Source of the DNA: Streptococcus sp. Marseille-Q6470
Lineage (GTDB): Bacteria; Bacillota; Bacilli; Lactobacillales; Streptococcaceae
Direction of reading: 5' to 3'
NCBI RefSeq assembly: GCF_946902905.1
Contig: NZ_OX336385.1
Span: forward strand, 186,001-250,000
Length of the DNA: 64,000 nt
Of this stretch, positions 31,100 to 38,475 are shown piece after piece. A program made the position numbers and the translations under genes. Within the stretch, counting starts at the first letter, position 1. Every line of letters begins with the position of its first letter. The notes beneath the pieces were generated by a model. That model was not told the origin of the DNA and did not search any database. It saw only the letters and a program-made list of their open reading frames with translations.

Positions 31100-32038
31100 T
31101 TATCTATTTTTCAGCAAGTTTTTTAATTTTTGGTAGATGAGCTCATTCTCTTCTAAACTATATGAGTTTGCGCCACTAGCAAGGGGATGGCCACCGCCAT
31201 CATGTTCTTTTGCGACACCATTGATAGGGACAAATTTACTGCGAAGACGGACGCGATAGTGACCATCTGCTTGCTCCACAAAGATTCCCCAAAGGCTAAC
31301 AGTATCAATACGGCCTGGAGCTCCAACGATGGCCGCTGTTTCCGCATCAGTAACCTCGTATTTCTTCAAGATTTCTTGGGTGAGAATAACACGCGCAGCT
31401 CCATTTTCATCAACTTCTAAATGATCATAGACATAACCCTGGAGTTTGGCAATCTTAAAGTTCATAGTATCCATTTTACGAGTCAATTCAGCGTAGTCAA
31501 AGTTATGTTCTCTGAGTTGACTTGCGATACGAAGCGTACGTGCAGAAGTAGAAGGGTAGAGAAAACGGCCAGTATCACCAATAATTCCAGCGCAGAGCAT
31601 TTTAGCAGCGTAGTCAGATAATTCTAAGTTAGTTGCTTCAGCAAAGAGAGAAATCATCTCACTCGCACTGCTTGAATTAGTATCTACCCAAACAATATCG
31701 CCGTAGACTTCGTCATTTGGATGGTGGTCAATTTTGATAATAGTCTCAGCCTTAGTGTATCGTTTATCATCAATACGTGCTGTGTTTGCTGTATCACAGA
31801 TAATGGCAAGTGCCCCTTGATAGTCTGTGTCCTCTACCTGATCCATTTTAGCAAGCCAAGTTAAGGTTGGTTCATTAAAACCAACTACTTTTATCGTTTT
31901 TTCAGGAAAATGATGCTCAAGCAAGGCTTTTAATCCTACTTGGCTGCCCAAAGCATCTGGATCTGGTTTCATATGACGGTGAATGATAATCGTATCGTAT
32001 GCTTTGATTTTTTCTAAAATTTGGTGACAAATTTCCAT
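31100..32038 (-). CDS. pde2: DHH/DHHA1 phosphodiesterase (Pde2/NrnA type)
   Basis: A 312-residue manganese-dependent phosphodiesterase. In pneumococcus Pde2 cleaves pApA, the product of c-di-AMP breakdown, to AMP; NrnA relatives degrade short RNA and pAp. The DHH domain has HRHMKPDPDALGSQ and IKIDHHPND; the C-terminal DHHA1 domain has EHDGGGHPLASGA. The ATG at 32038 has GAGG just upstream; the longer frame begins with a TTG inside that site. It is upstream of rpmE2 on the same strand, the order also found in pneumococcus. Confidence 0.93.
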   Translation of the reverse strand: MEICHQILEKIKAYDTIIIHRHMKPDPDALGSQVGLKALLEHHFPEKTIKVVGFNEPTLTWLAKMDQVEDTDYQGALAIICDTANTARIDDKRYTKAETIIKIDHHPNDEVYGDIVWVDTNSSSASEMISLFAEATNLELSDYAAKMLCAGIIGDTGRFLYPSTSARTLRIASQLREHNFDYAELTRKMDTMNFKIAKLQGYVYDHLEVDENGAARVILTQEILKKYEVTDAETAAIVGAPGRIDTVSLWGIFVEQADGHYRVRLRSKFVPINGVAKEHDGGGHPLASGANSYSLEENELIYQKLKNLLKNR

Positions 32039-32064
32039 AATGAACCTCAATTCTTTCTCATTTC

Positions 32065-32073
32065 ATTTTAGCA
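32065..32073 (-). promoter_or_regulatory. pde2 extended -10 promoter
   Basis: On the minus strand TG-C-TAAAAT (TAAAAT at 32065-32070), divergent from the flavodoxin promoter 40 bases away. Confidence 0.55.
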
Positions 32074-32105
32074 CAAGAGTTTTTATTTTTAAAATGAAAA
32101 AGATG

Positions 32106-32114
32106 TGATATAAT
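32106..32114 (+). promoter_or_regulatory. Flavodoxin extended -10 promoter
   Basis: TG-A-TATAAT at 32106-32114, 28 bases before the ATG. Confidence 0.65.
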
Positions 32115-32141
32115 GGAGAAAGATTAATTGAGGAGGACCTT

Positions 32142-32585
32142 ATGGCATTAGCAAAAATTGTATTTGCCAGTATGACCGGTAATACTGAAGAAATCGCTGA
32201 TATTGTAGCAGATAAATTAAGAGAATGTGGTTTAGATGTCGATGTTGATGAGTGTACAACTGTTGACGCTTCTGACTTTTTAGAGGCAGACATCGCCATT
32301 GTAGCAACTTATACATACGGAGATGGAGAATTACCAGATGAGATGATGGACTTCTACGAAGATCTAGCGGACCTCAACTTGAGTGGTAAAATCTATGGTG
32401 TAGTCGGATCAGGTGATACTTTCTACGATGAATTCTGTAAAGCTGTTGATGACTTTGACCGAGTATTTGTAGCAACAGGAGCTGAAAAGGGTTCAGAGTG
32501 CGTTAAAGTTGACCTTTCTGCTGAGGAAGAAGATATTGAACGCTTGGAGCAATTCGCAGAAGAATTAGCTGCTAAAGTGGGATAA
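32142..32585 (+). CDS. Flavodoxin
   Basis: FMN-binding electron carrier of 147 residues. The phosphate-binding loop is SMTGNTEEIAD near residues 10-20, TYTYGDGELPDE forms the flavin-stacking loop, and GSGDTFYDEFCKAVDDF the second. The protein is strongly acidic. The ribosome-binding site is GAGGAGG. The partner reductase is not in this window. A terminator follows. Confidence 0.93.
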   Translation: MALAKIVFASMTGNTEEIADIVADKLRECGLDVDVDECTTVDASDFLEADIAIVATYTYGDGELPDEMMDFYEDLADLNLSGKIYGVVGSGDTFYDEFCKAVDDFDRVFVATGAEKGSECVKVDLSAEEEDIERLEQFAEELAAKVG

Positions 32586-32592
32586 GCATGAA

Positions 32593-32627
32593 GTTGCACT
32601 GATGAACATTATCAGTGCAGTTTTTAT
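32593..32627 (+). terminator. Flavodoxin terminator
   Basis: TGCACTGAT at 32595-32603 and ATCAGTGCA at 32611-32619 form a perfect 9-bp stem followed by GTTTTTATT. Confidence 0.85.
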
Positions 32628-32701
32628 TCATGAGGCTTAAGATTTTACTAGCCTATGTAGTGCTTTTTTGGGACTATAGTTCAATTAAAAAAGGAGACCC
32701 T

Positions 32702-32968
32702 ATGGATTTAGAGATTATTAGACAAGAAATCGATAAAATCGATGACCAAATCGTCCAACTGTTAGAGGAGAGGATGCATTTAGTTGAAGGAGTAGTTGCC
32801 TATAAAAAGGCTTCAGGAAAACCTATTCTAGATACTAAAAGAGAAAAAGTTATCTTTGAGAAAGTCAAAAGTCGTGTAGGCAATAAAAAATACGAAGATA
32901 CAATTGTAGCGACTTTTTCAGATATTCTCAAACGTTCACGTGATTATCAGGATAAAACAATCAAATGA
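32702..32968 (+). CDS. Chorismate mutase (AroQ type)
   Basis: An 88-residue all-helical enzyme converting chorismate to prephenate for phenylalanine and tyrosine synthesis. The N-terminal helix reads LEIIRQEIDKIDDQIVQLLEERM, followed by AYKKASGKPILDTKRE, both diagnostic. The ATG at 32702 has AAAGGAGA upstream; a longer frame begins at 32615 within the preceding terminator region. It overlaps the first fluoride-channel gene by 4 bases (ATGA), an association seen in pneumococcus as well. Confidence 0.92.
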   Translation: MDLEIIRQEIDKIDDQIVQLLEERMHLVEGVVAYKKASGKPILDTKREKVIFEKVKSRVGNKKYEDTIVATFSDILKRSRDYQDKTIK

Positions 32969-33339
32969 AAAAAGAACAATTCTATCCACTAGGAATCTTT
33001 CTAGCTGCCATGTTAGGAGGATTAGTCCGTTATCAGATATCTAAATGGTTACCAGCGAGTCCAGACTTCCCATGGGGAACATTGATTGTCAATTATCTAG
33101 GGATTTTCTGCTTAGTCTATCTTGTGAAAGGATATCTGGTTTCTAAAGGAACTAGTAAAGGAGTCATTCTAGCGCTTGGCACAGGGTTCTGTGGTGGCTT
33201 AACGACATTTTCTAGTCTACTATTAGATGCAGTGAAATTGCTGGACACAGGGCGGTACCTTAGTTTGGTTACATATTTGCTCTTGAGTGTCGGAGGAGGA
33301 CTTCTATTTGCTTATTGTCTAGGGAGGAAGAAATGGTAG
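32965..33339 (+). CDS. crcB1: Fluoride channel subunit CrcB/FluC 1
   Basis: A 124-residue four-helix membrane protein that passively exports fluoride as a dual-topology dimer. The family motif is GFCGGLTTFSSLLLDAVKLL at about residues 73-92, with GGLVRY near the N-terminus and WGTLIVNYLG. It is one of a tandem pair that probably forms a heterodimer. No fluoride riboswitch was seen upstream. Start and stop overlap the chorismate mutase gene and crcB2. Confidence 0.92.
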   Translation: MKKEQFYPLGIFLAAMLGGLVRYQISKWLPASPDFPWGTLIVNYLGIFCLVYLVKGYLVSKGTSKGVILALGTGFCGGLTTFSSLLLDAVKLLDTGRYLSLVTYLLLSVGGGLLFAYCLGRKKW

Positions 33340-33662
33340 TAATCTATCTAGCACTTGCTTGTGGACTGGGTGCCCTTGTCCGTTATTTCTTTTCACGTTA
33401 TAATCAGGGTTCAGTACTACCTCTAGGAACTCTCATAGCCAATATTCTGGGCTGTTTTCTGATTGGCTTATTTTACAATCATGTAGAGTCGAAAGAAATT
33501 TACTCTGTACTTGCAACTGGTTTTTGTGGTGGCTTGACCACGTTTTCAACCTTGAATGATGAACTCCAAAGACTACTTAGTAACAAGAAGGCATTTTATA
33601 GCTATGTATTATTAACCTACTTGCTTGGTTTTTTGGCGATTTTTTTGGGAATTTTGCTTTAA
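33333..33662 (+). CDS. crcB2: Fluoride channel subunit CrcB/FluC 2
   Basis: A 109-residue partner of the upstream CrcB, with GALVRYFFSRY, LGTLIANILGC and the GFCGGLTTFSTLNDEL motif. The ATG at 33333 follows AGGGAGG and overlaps the end of crcB1 by 7 bases; an in-frame TTG at 33315 lies before that site and is not favoured. Split genes of this kind usually encode subunits of opposite fixed topology. Confidence 0.9.
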   Translation: MVVIYLALACGLGALVRYFFSRYNQGSVLPLGTLIANILGCFLIGLFYNHVESKEIYSVLATGFCGGLTTFSTLNDELQRLLSNKKAFYSYVLLTYLLGFLAIFLGILL

Positions 33663-33667
33663 ATTTC

Positions 33668-33696
33668 TTTACATTTTCTAGGAAATTTGGTAAACT
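33668..33696 (+). promoter_or_regulatory. rplS promoter
   Basis: TTTACA at 33668-33673 and TAAACT at 33691-33696 with a 17-bp spacer and a TG extension at 33688-33689. Confidence 0.75.
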
Positions 33697-33779
33697 GTAT
33701 CTTGTGTGTAATGGACGCACAAAAATACAGTTTATCCGCTGAGGAAGTTTCCTCAAGATTGACAAAGATAGGAGAATAA
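33692..33779 (+). ncRNA. Structured rplS mRNA leader (L19 leader candidate)
   Basis: AAACTGTAT at 33692-33700 is complementary to ATACAGTTT at 33725-33733 and encloses a GTGTGT/CGCAC hairpin; a second hairpin, TGAGGA-AGTT-TCCTCA, follows at 33740-33755, just before the ribosome-binding site. Part of the first arm overlaps the -10. Ribosomal protein L19 leaders are a known autoregulatory RNA class in Firmicutes; assignment is by position and general form. Confidence 0.5.
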
Positions 33780-33780
33780 A

Positions 33781-34128
33781 ATGAATCCATTAATCCAAAG
33801 CTTGACTGAAGGTCAACTTCGTACAGATATCCCTTCATTCCGTCCTGGTGATACTGTTCGTGTACACGCGAAAGTTGTCGAAGGAAACCGTGAACGTATC
33901 CAGATTTTTGAAGGTGTTGTTATTGCACGTAAAGGTGCTGGCATCTCAGAAAACTACACAGTTCGTAAAATCTCTAACGGTGTAGGTGTTGAACGTATCT
34001 TCCCAATCCACACTCCACGTGTTGAAAAGATCGAAGTTGTTCGTTACGGTAAAGTACGTCGTGCGAAATTGTACTACTTGCGTGCTCTTCAAGGTAAGGC
34101 AGCTCGTATCAAAGAAATCCGTCGTTAA
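33781..34128 (+). CDS. rplS: Ribosomal protein L19
   Basis: A 115-residue large-subunit protein at the interface with the small subunit. It begins [29 protein letters not shown] and contains the signature [50 protein letters not shown]. The ribosome-binding site is AGGAG. It has its own promoter, a structured leader and a terminator, and is followed by tRNA-Arg. Confidence 0.98.
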
Positions 34129-34137
34129 TTCGATGAT

Positions 34138-34168
34138 AAAAAACTCTGCTCATACGGCAGGGTTTTTC
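34138..34168 (+). terminator. rplS terminator
   Basis: AACTCTGC at 34142-34149 and GCAGGGTT at 34157-34164 (one T-G pair) followed by TTTT, just ahead of the tRNA. Confidence 0.8.
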
Positions 34169-34172
34169 TCTA

Positions 34173-34244
34173 GCTCCCTTAGTTCAATGGATATAACAAC
34201 TCCCTCCTAAGGAGTAGTTGCAGGTTCGATTCCTGCAGGGAGCG
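34173..34244 (+). tRNA. tRNA-Arg (anticodon CCU)
   Basis: A complete cloverleaf: acceptor GCTCCCT/AGGGAGC with discriminator G, D-arm, anticodon stem ACTCC/GGAGT around CTCCTAA (anticodon CCT at 34206-34208), and T-arm GCAGG-TTCGATT-CCTGC. The 3' CCA is not encoded. It reads the rare arginine codon AGG. Confidence 0.97.
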
Positions 34245-34255
34245 AAACTAGTCAC

Positions 34256-34283
34256 AAAAACACTGGATAACCAGTGTTTTTTC
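34256..34283 (+). terminator. Terminator after tRNA-Arg
   Basis: AACACTGG, loop ATAA and CCAGTGTT form a perfect 8-bp stem followed by TTTT. Confidence 0.85.
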
Positions 34284-34347
34284 TTGCTTTTATATGTCAT
34301 AAGAAACCATGAAAATATATAGAGAGCAAGGAAACCGCTCTCTTTTA

Positions 34348-34356
34348 TGATATAAT
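34348..34356 (+). promoter_or_regulatory. Extended -10 promoter of uncharacterised gene
   Basis: TG-A-TATAAT at 34348-34356. An AGAGAGC...GCTCTCT hairpin (34321-34343) lies directly upstream in the -35 region. Confidence 0.6.
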
Positions 34357-34382
34357 AGACATAGATTGCTTAGGAGAAAGAG

Positions 34383-35255
34383 ATGAAAAAAGGCTTATTA
34401 ATTGGCTGCTTATCCATGGTTATACTATTCGCAATATTCATAATACTTAGTCCTATTATTGCAATGATGGATATGTGGGGTCTATTTGCCCATGCCAGTC
34501 GGAATGAACTGGAGCAAGCTGTACATCGTTCTTATGAGAACTACGGTCTTACAGGTCAGTTTGAGTTAGAAAAATATGAAAAAAACTATACAAGCGTTGG
34601 AGGATTTGTAATCCATGGTACTTACACTGAAAATATAGATGGTAAAACCTATCAGGCTAATTCTCGCTTTGAATACTATACTCGTCCTTCGGAAAACAAA
34701 AAGTATAAAAAGACGGATGCAGAAGTAGATTATGAACAAAACAAAAGAATTTATCAGGCTTTTCCAGAATTAGCCTATCTAGGAATTGAGATCAGTCCAG
34801 GCACCAGCGAATTTTTAAAAACGTTGGAGAATTCAATAACAGACCCTAAAATGACTGCTTTGAAGTACGAAGGGATTGATTTTCAATTTAACAGTAAATC
34901 TAGCAACATGTATCTTTATGATGAAATATTAGAGGAAAATCAAAGAAAAGGACAAGCATTACAAGGGATGTATCCTATGGATGCTCAATATCTTTTCCAA
35001 AAAGATATTTTTATACCAGAATTTCAATTTCGATATTATACTCCAGAAGACAAGAAAGATCAGTTATATAATGCCTATCTTGAAGACCTTGAATCGCAAA
35101 TGAAAGAATTTTTTAACAATCAACCCTTACCAAACGGCCTTTATGCTGTAAAGATTGATAAATATGAGGGGAATAAACTTGTTAATAATAGTGGTGGATA
35201 TTATGTGAAGATTGAGAATCGTCAAGTTGTGGAGTTTATCAAAGATTTACAGTAG
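34383..35255 (+). CDS. Uncharacterised membrane-anchored protein
   Basis: I do not recognise this family. The 290-residue product has a single N-terminal hydrophobic segment (about residues 4-29, GLLIGCLSMVILFAIFIILS) with a positive start, so it is probably anchored with the bulk outside the cell. The rest is hydrophilic and rich in Tyr, Lys and Glu (YEKNYTSVGGFVIHGTY, FEYYTRPSENKKYKKTD), without cysteine clusters or known motifs. A Cys near residue 9 lies inside the helix and does not make a lipobox. The ribosome-binding site is AGGAGA. It has its own promoter; the following gene is 101 bases away. Confidence 0.7.
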   Translation: MKKGLLIGCLSMVILFAIFIILSPIIAMMDMWGLFAHASRNELEQAVHRSYENYGLTGQFELEKYEKNYTSVGGFVIHGTYTENIDGKTYQANSRFEYYTRPSENKKYKKTDAEVDYEQNKRIYQAFPELAYLGIEISPGTSEFLKTLENSITDPKMTALKYEGIDFQFNSKSSNMYLYDEILEENQRKGQALQGMYPMDAQYLFQKDIFIPEFQFRYYTPEDKKDQLYNAYLEDLESQMKEFFNNQPLPNGLYAVKIDKYEGNKLVNNSGGYYVKIENRQVVEFIKDLQ

Positions 35256-35356
35256 GAGTTATTATTCTAGTGCTGTTTATAAAATCTTATAGCAATGATA
35301 TGAGATTGAAGGTAGAACATACAAACTGATAAAGAGTGAGTAAAGGAGTAAGAACT

Positions 35357-35683
35357 ATGTTAGGCATTTATATTGATTCTATAGGGGATAAGTCAGAGAC
35401 CTATAAGTTGTTAAGAAACTATTCATCCTTGCCTCTTTCTCTAATTCAATCAAGAATAAGAAATCATGATACAGTCATGGAAGTGGATATTCTAGATTTG
35501 GACGAATTAAAAAAATTAAGAGTCCTTATTCATGACTTGAGTGGCATTGGAGCCATGGTTACTATGAAAGATTCGACTGGTGTTATCACCTTAAAAAGAT
35601 TAAATAATATTATTACCACCTATGAAGAGATTGCGACTGAAAGAGAAGAATTAGACGCACTTATGTTTGATGAGGAAGAGTAA
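35357..35683 (+). CDS. Small uncharacterised acidic protein
   Basis: A 108-residue soluble protein that I do not recognise. It starts MLGIYIDSIGDKSETYKLL at 35357, with AAAGGAG about 8 bases upstream; a longer frame from 35336 contains that site. The sequence alternates short strands and helices (VMEVDILDLDELKKLRVLIHDLSGIGAMVTMKDSTGVITLKRLNNI) and ends in an acidic tail (TEREELDALMFDEEE). No membrane segment or cysteine motif. It ends at a strong shared terminator. Confidence 0.65.
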   Translation: MLGIYIDSIGDKSETYKLLRNYSSLPLSLIQSRIRNHDTVMEVDILDLDELKKLRVLIHDLSGIGAMVTMKDSTGVITLKRLNNIITTYEEIATEREELDALMFDEEE

Positions 35684-35694
35684 TCCATAATTCA

Positions 35695-35744
35695 AAACAC
35701 CCCAGGAGTTAGTTTTTTATCTCTAACTTCTGAGGTGCTTTTTT
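35695..35744. terminator. Bidirectional terminator
   Basis: CACCCCAGGAGTTAG pairs with CTAACTTCTGAGGTG (two mismatches) around an 8-10 base loop, followed by TTTTTT. It lies between convergent genes. Confidence 0.85.
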
Positions 35745-35758
35745 ATATTCTAATAAAT

Positions 35759-36565
35759 TTACAAGACCCAAGTACGAATCGCATGGGCTACACCTGATTC
35801 ATCATTTGATTTAGTGATGTATTTGGCGATTTTTTTGAGTTCGGGGTTTCCGTTTTCCATAACAACTGGATTTCCAACGACTTCGAGCATAGCACGGTCA
35901 TTTTCTTCATCTCCGATAGCCATAGTCTCATCTTTTGTCAATCCCAGTTTTTCAGCCAGATGTGTAATAGCTGAACCCTTATCTACACCTTTTTTGAGAA
36001 GTTCGAGGTAGAATGGTGCGGACTTATTAATAGAGTAACGCTCATAAAATTCTGCAGGAATATTTTCAATAGCGGCATCGAGAATTTCAGGCTCATCGAT
36101 AAACATACATTTGACGATTTCCTTATCAGACATTTCTTCAGGTGTACGGTAGAAGATGGGCATGCTGACGAGGGTTGATTCGTGAACGGTATATTTTCCG
36201 ATATTGCGATTGGCAGTGTATATGCCGTCCTTGGTAATAGCATGCATATGGACTCCAAGTTTACGGCTGAGAAATTCCATATCCAGATAGTCCTCGTAAG
36301 TCAAAGATTCGCTGATAATCTCATGACCATTAGAGGTTTCTTGAACAAGGGCACCGTTGAAGGTCACAACATAGTCCCCTTCGTCTCTCAACTGCAAGTC
36401 GTCAAGGAGTTTGGCAACACCAGCAATAGGGCGTCCTGTTGCAATGACAACCTTGACTCCAGCTGCTTTGGCATCTTGGATAGCAGCAAAAACTTCTGGA
36501 GTAATTTCTTTTTTGCTATTAACCAGGGTACCATCAATATCGACGGCGATTAGTTTTATACTCAT
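35759..36565 (-). CDS. HAD-superfamily Cof-type phosphatase
   Basis: A 268-residue haloacid-dehalogenase hydrolase of the Cof/YidA group that dephosphorylates sugar phosphates or similar metabolites. Motif I is AVDIDGTLVNS with the nucleophilic Asp; ATGRP is motif II; GDEENDRAMLEV is motif IV. The large C2B cap lies between about residues 85 and 190. The substrate is not predictable. It lies 12 bases downstream of the HD-domain gene on the same strand and is probably co-transcribed with it. Confidence 0.9.
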   Translation of the reverse strand: MSIKLIAVDIDGTLVNSKKEITPEVFAAIQDAKAAGVKVVIATGRPIAGVAKLLDDLQLRDEGDYVVTFNGALVQETSNGHEIISESLTYEDYLDMEFLSRKLGVHMHAITKDGIYTANRNIGKYTVHESTLVSMPIFYRTPEEMSDKEIVKCMFIDEPEILDAAIENIPAEFYERYSINKSAPFYLELLKKGVDKGSAITHLAEKLGLTKDETMAIGDEENDRAMLEVVGNPVVMENGNPELKKIAKYITKSNDESGVAHAIRTWVL

Positions 36566-36577
36566 AAATTTCCTCTG

Positions 36578-37882
36578 TTATTTCTTGTTTGGAGTAAAAT
36601 GATCATTCTCAATCAGTTTTGAAAATTGTTGAATGATACTAGTGAAAATACTGTTTTGCTTAAGCATTTCTTTAGGGAAGTAGAAACGGTTGTCACCATG
36701 ACGGCTTCCTGCGAGAGATTGGACGATTGGCGATAGGCTAGAAAGTTCTGCAAGTTCACCATTCTTTTGGACAATCTCGATTTGAGTTCTAGGATTTTCA
36801 GACTCTGGCCGATAAATATCGTAAGGAAGGTCGAAATTCTTATGAATAGCAGTGTAGTAGTTAGGGTCAAAACCAATTTCTTCTACTAAATTTCGCATGA
36901 TTTCAAGTTTGTCTTGGTCTTCCTCAGAAAAAGTGATGGATTTGAAAACCTTACGATTAATGAAACGTTGTGATAAGTCAGCTAAAATCTTGTCTGTACT
37001 AGTCATCCAAAGTTGGAAGTAGGTATTCATAACTCCGTCATCAAGTGCAAGATAGTCAGACAAGGTTACCTTCTTCTCAAAAAATGGTAGTAGATGTGGG
37101 GATGTAAGAGCAAAGAATTCCTTATTTTCAGGATAGAGCTCCTTGGCACGTTTCAAAAGATTTTGCAGAAGGACTTCCATGGCGCGTGTAGCTGGGTGGA
37201 AATAAACCTGCATGTACATCTGGTAACGACTGAGTACATAATCCTCGATGGCATGCATCCCATTACGCTGAAAGGCAATGCCATTTTCAACAGGACGAAT
37301 GACCCGAAGAATGCGTGTCAGGTCAAACTGGCCATAAAAAGCACCGGTGAAGTAGGAGTCACGAAGGAGATAGTCCATACGGTCTGCATCAATCTGGCTG
37401 GAAATCAGCTGCACCACTTGTTTGTTTGGATAAGTGTGGTCGATCACGCTGGCTACTTTTTTTGGAAAGTCTGGTGCTACCTGCAAAAGAACCTGATGAA
37501 TCTCTGTTTCAGGGCTTTGAATAATTTCCTGGGTAATTGCCTCATGGTCAGTGTCAAAGAGATTTTCAAAAGTATGAGAGTAGGCACCATGTCCGAGATC
37601 ATGTAGTAGAGCTGCAGTCATGGTTAAGAGAGACTCGTTAGAGTCCCATTCCTCAGGATATTTTTCCTCAAAAATCTCAGTGATTTGACGGGCAATTTCG
37701 TAGACACCCAAACAGTGAGAAAAACGACTATGCTCACCACCATGGAAAGTATAGCTAGATGTCCCAAGCTGTTTGATACGACGGAGCCGCTGAAATTCTT
37801 TGGTATTGATCAGGTCATAAATGACTTGATTATTAACGTGGATATAGTTGTGAACGGGGTCACGAAATACTTTTTCATTCAT
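36578..37882 (-). CDS. HD-domain phosphohydrolase (SAMHD1/dGTPase-like fold)
   Basis: A 434-residue HD hydrolase. The metal-binding set is seen in SRFSHCLGVYEIARQ and LLHDLGHGAYSHTFE, with ISSQIDADRMDYLLRDSYF giving the later aspartate. The family includes nucleotide triphosphohydrolases. The start MNEKVFRDPVHNYIHVNN at 37882 is the family N-terminus. The long frame from 38014 would overlap the divergent gene. No ribosome-binding site precedes the ATG, and the promoter -10 lies only 6 bases away, so the mRNA may be leaderless. Confidence 0.9.
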   Translation of the reverse strand: MNEKVFRDPVHNYIHVNNQVIYDLINTKEFQRLRRIKQLGTSSYTFHGGEHSRFSHCLGVYEIARQITEIFEEKYPEEWDSNESLLTMTAALLHDLGHGAYSHTFENLFDTDHEAITQEIIQSPETEIHQVLLQVAPDFPKKVASVIDHTYPNKQVVQLISSQIDADRMDYLLRDSYFTGAFYGQFDLTRILRVIRPVENGIAFQRNGMHAIEDYVLSRYQMYMQVYFHPATRAMEVLLQNLLKRAKELYPENKEFFALTSPHLLPFFEKKVTLSDYLALDDGVMNTYFQLWMTSTDKILADLSQRFINRKVFKSITFSEEDQDKLEIMRNLVEEIGFDPNYYTAIHKNFDLPYDIYRPESENPRTQIEIVQKNGELAELSSLSPIVQSLAGSRHGDNRFYFPKEMLKQNSIFTSIIQQFSKLIENDHFTPNKK

Positions 37883-37888
37883 AAGACC

Positions 37889-37918
37889 ATTATAGCAAAT
37901 TCCTTCCCTTTTTGGTAA
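37889..37918 (-). promoter_or_regulatory. Promoter of HD-domain gene, overlapping the divergent promoter
   Basis: On the minus strand TTACCA (37913-37918), an 18-bp spacer and TATAAT (37889-37894) with a TG extension. The expected transcription start coincides with the ATG. The -35 overlaps the -10 of the plus-strand gene. Confidence 0.6.
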
Positions 37919-37921
37919 AAT
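37913..37921 (+). promoter_or_regulatory. Extended -10 promoter of DUF1934 gene
   Basis: TG-G-TAAAAT at 37913-37921, 33 bases before the GTG start. Confidence 0.55.
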
Positions 37922-37954
37922 AGTAGGGATAAGTGAGAAGAAAGAGGAAGTTTT

Positions 37955-38332
37955 GTGAAGATTAGAATGAGAAATACCATCAAGTTCGATGAACAATTGG
38001 AAGTGATCGACCAACTTTATGATGTTGAATTACGTGAAAAGGGCGATTTTTCCTATCTTTTGTTTTACAATGAAGACCAAGAAAAAGTAGTTTTAAAATT
38101 TAATGGGGAGGAACTGGTCATGAGCCGTTTCTCAAATCCCAAGACCATCATGCGTTTTATCAAGGGAACTGATAGCTTGGCCTATATTCCAACACCGATG
38201 GGCATGCAGGAGTTTATCATCCAAACAAGCCACTATGAAGTTGGTGAAGAGAAGATTGAACTAGACTACCAACTACAGAACAAAGAGGGAGTCGCTTTTG
38301 CCAACTACCGTTTAGAAATAACTTGGGGATAA
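37955..38332 (+). CDS. DUF1934 beta-barrel protein (YwiB-like)
   Basis: A 125-residue protein predicted to form a small lipocalin-like barrel, as in Bacillus YwiB; function unknown. Typical parts are the N-terminal strands (MRNTIKFDEQLEVIDQLYDVELREKGDFSYLLFYN), KTIMRFIKGTDSLAYIPTPMGMQEF and the end LDYQLQNKEGVAFANYRLEITW. The start is GTG (37955) with AGAGGAAG upstream. A repeat element begins 5 bases after its stop. Confidence 0.82.
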   Translation: MKIRMRNTIKFDEQLEVIDQLYDVELREKGDFSYLLFYNEDQEKVVLKFNGEELVMSRFSNPKTIMRFIKGTDSLAYIPTPMGMQEFIIQTSHYEVGEEKIELDYQLQNKEGVAFANYRLEITWG

Positions 38333-38337
38333 GTAAA

Positions 38338-38475
38338 GAGGCTGGGACAAAAGTCCTAGCCTCTCAATTGTCTTTAAATTGTCGAGCAAGATGCAGTGGT
38401 TGAGTGGGCTCTACTTTGCGGAGGTGGGACGACGAAATCGAATTGTAAGGAATTATCGATTTCTGTCCCACTCTC
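38338..38475 (+). repeat. Intergenic repeat element, copy 1 (138 bp, internally deleted)
   Basis: Runs from GAGGCTGGGAC to GTCCCACTCTC. The ends are imperfect inverted repeats (GAGNNTGGGACA). A 5' hairpin GAGGCTGGGAC/GTCCTAGCCTC and a 3' ACGAAATC...GATTTCTGT pairing are present. By eye it differs from copy 2 (52661-52835) at 8 positions and lacks 37 bases of the central stem. It starts 5 bases after the DUF1934 stop and its other end supplies the GA of the helicase stop codon. Confidence 0.92.

Noticed and set aside
32586-32701. Fluoride riboswitch upstream of the crcB pair
   Set aside because: The gap before chorismate mutase holds only a terminator and a ribosome-binding site; the conserved riboswitch pseudoknot sequences were not seen.
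34173-34283. Prophage or island attachment at tRNA-Arg
   Set aside because: No integrase gene and no second copy of the tRNA 3' end seen nearby; the two unknown genes are noted separately.
37094-37606. A 170-codon plus-strand frame inside the HD-domain gene
   Set aside because: Wholly antisense to a conserved protein and without a ribosome-binding site or family resemblance.
38338-38475. BOX or RUP element of pneumococcus
   Set aside because: The sequence does not resemble the BOX A/B/C modules, and I could not match it to RUP; it is reported as its own family instead.
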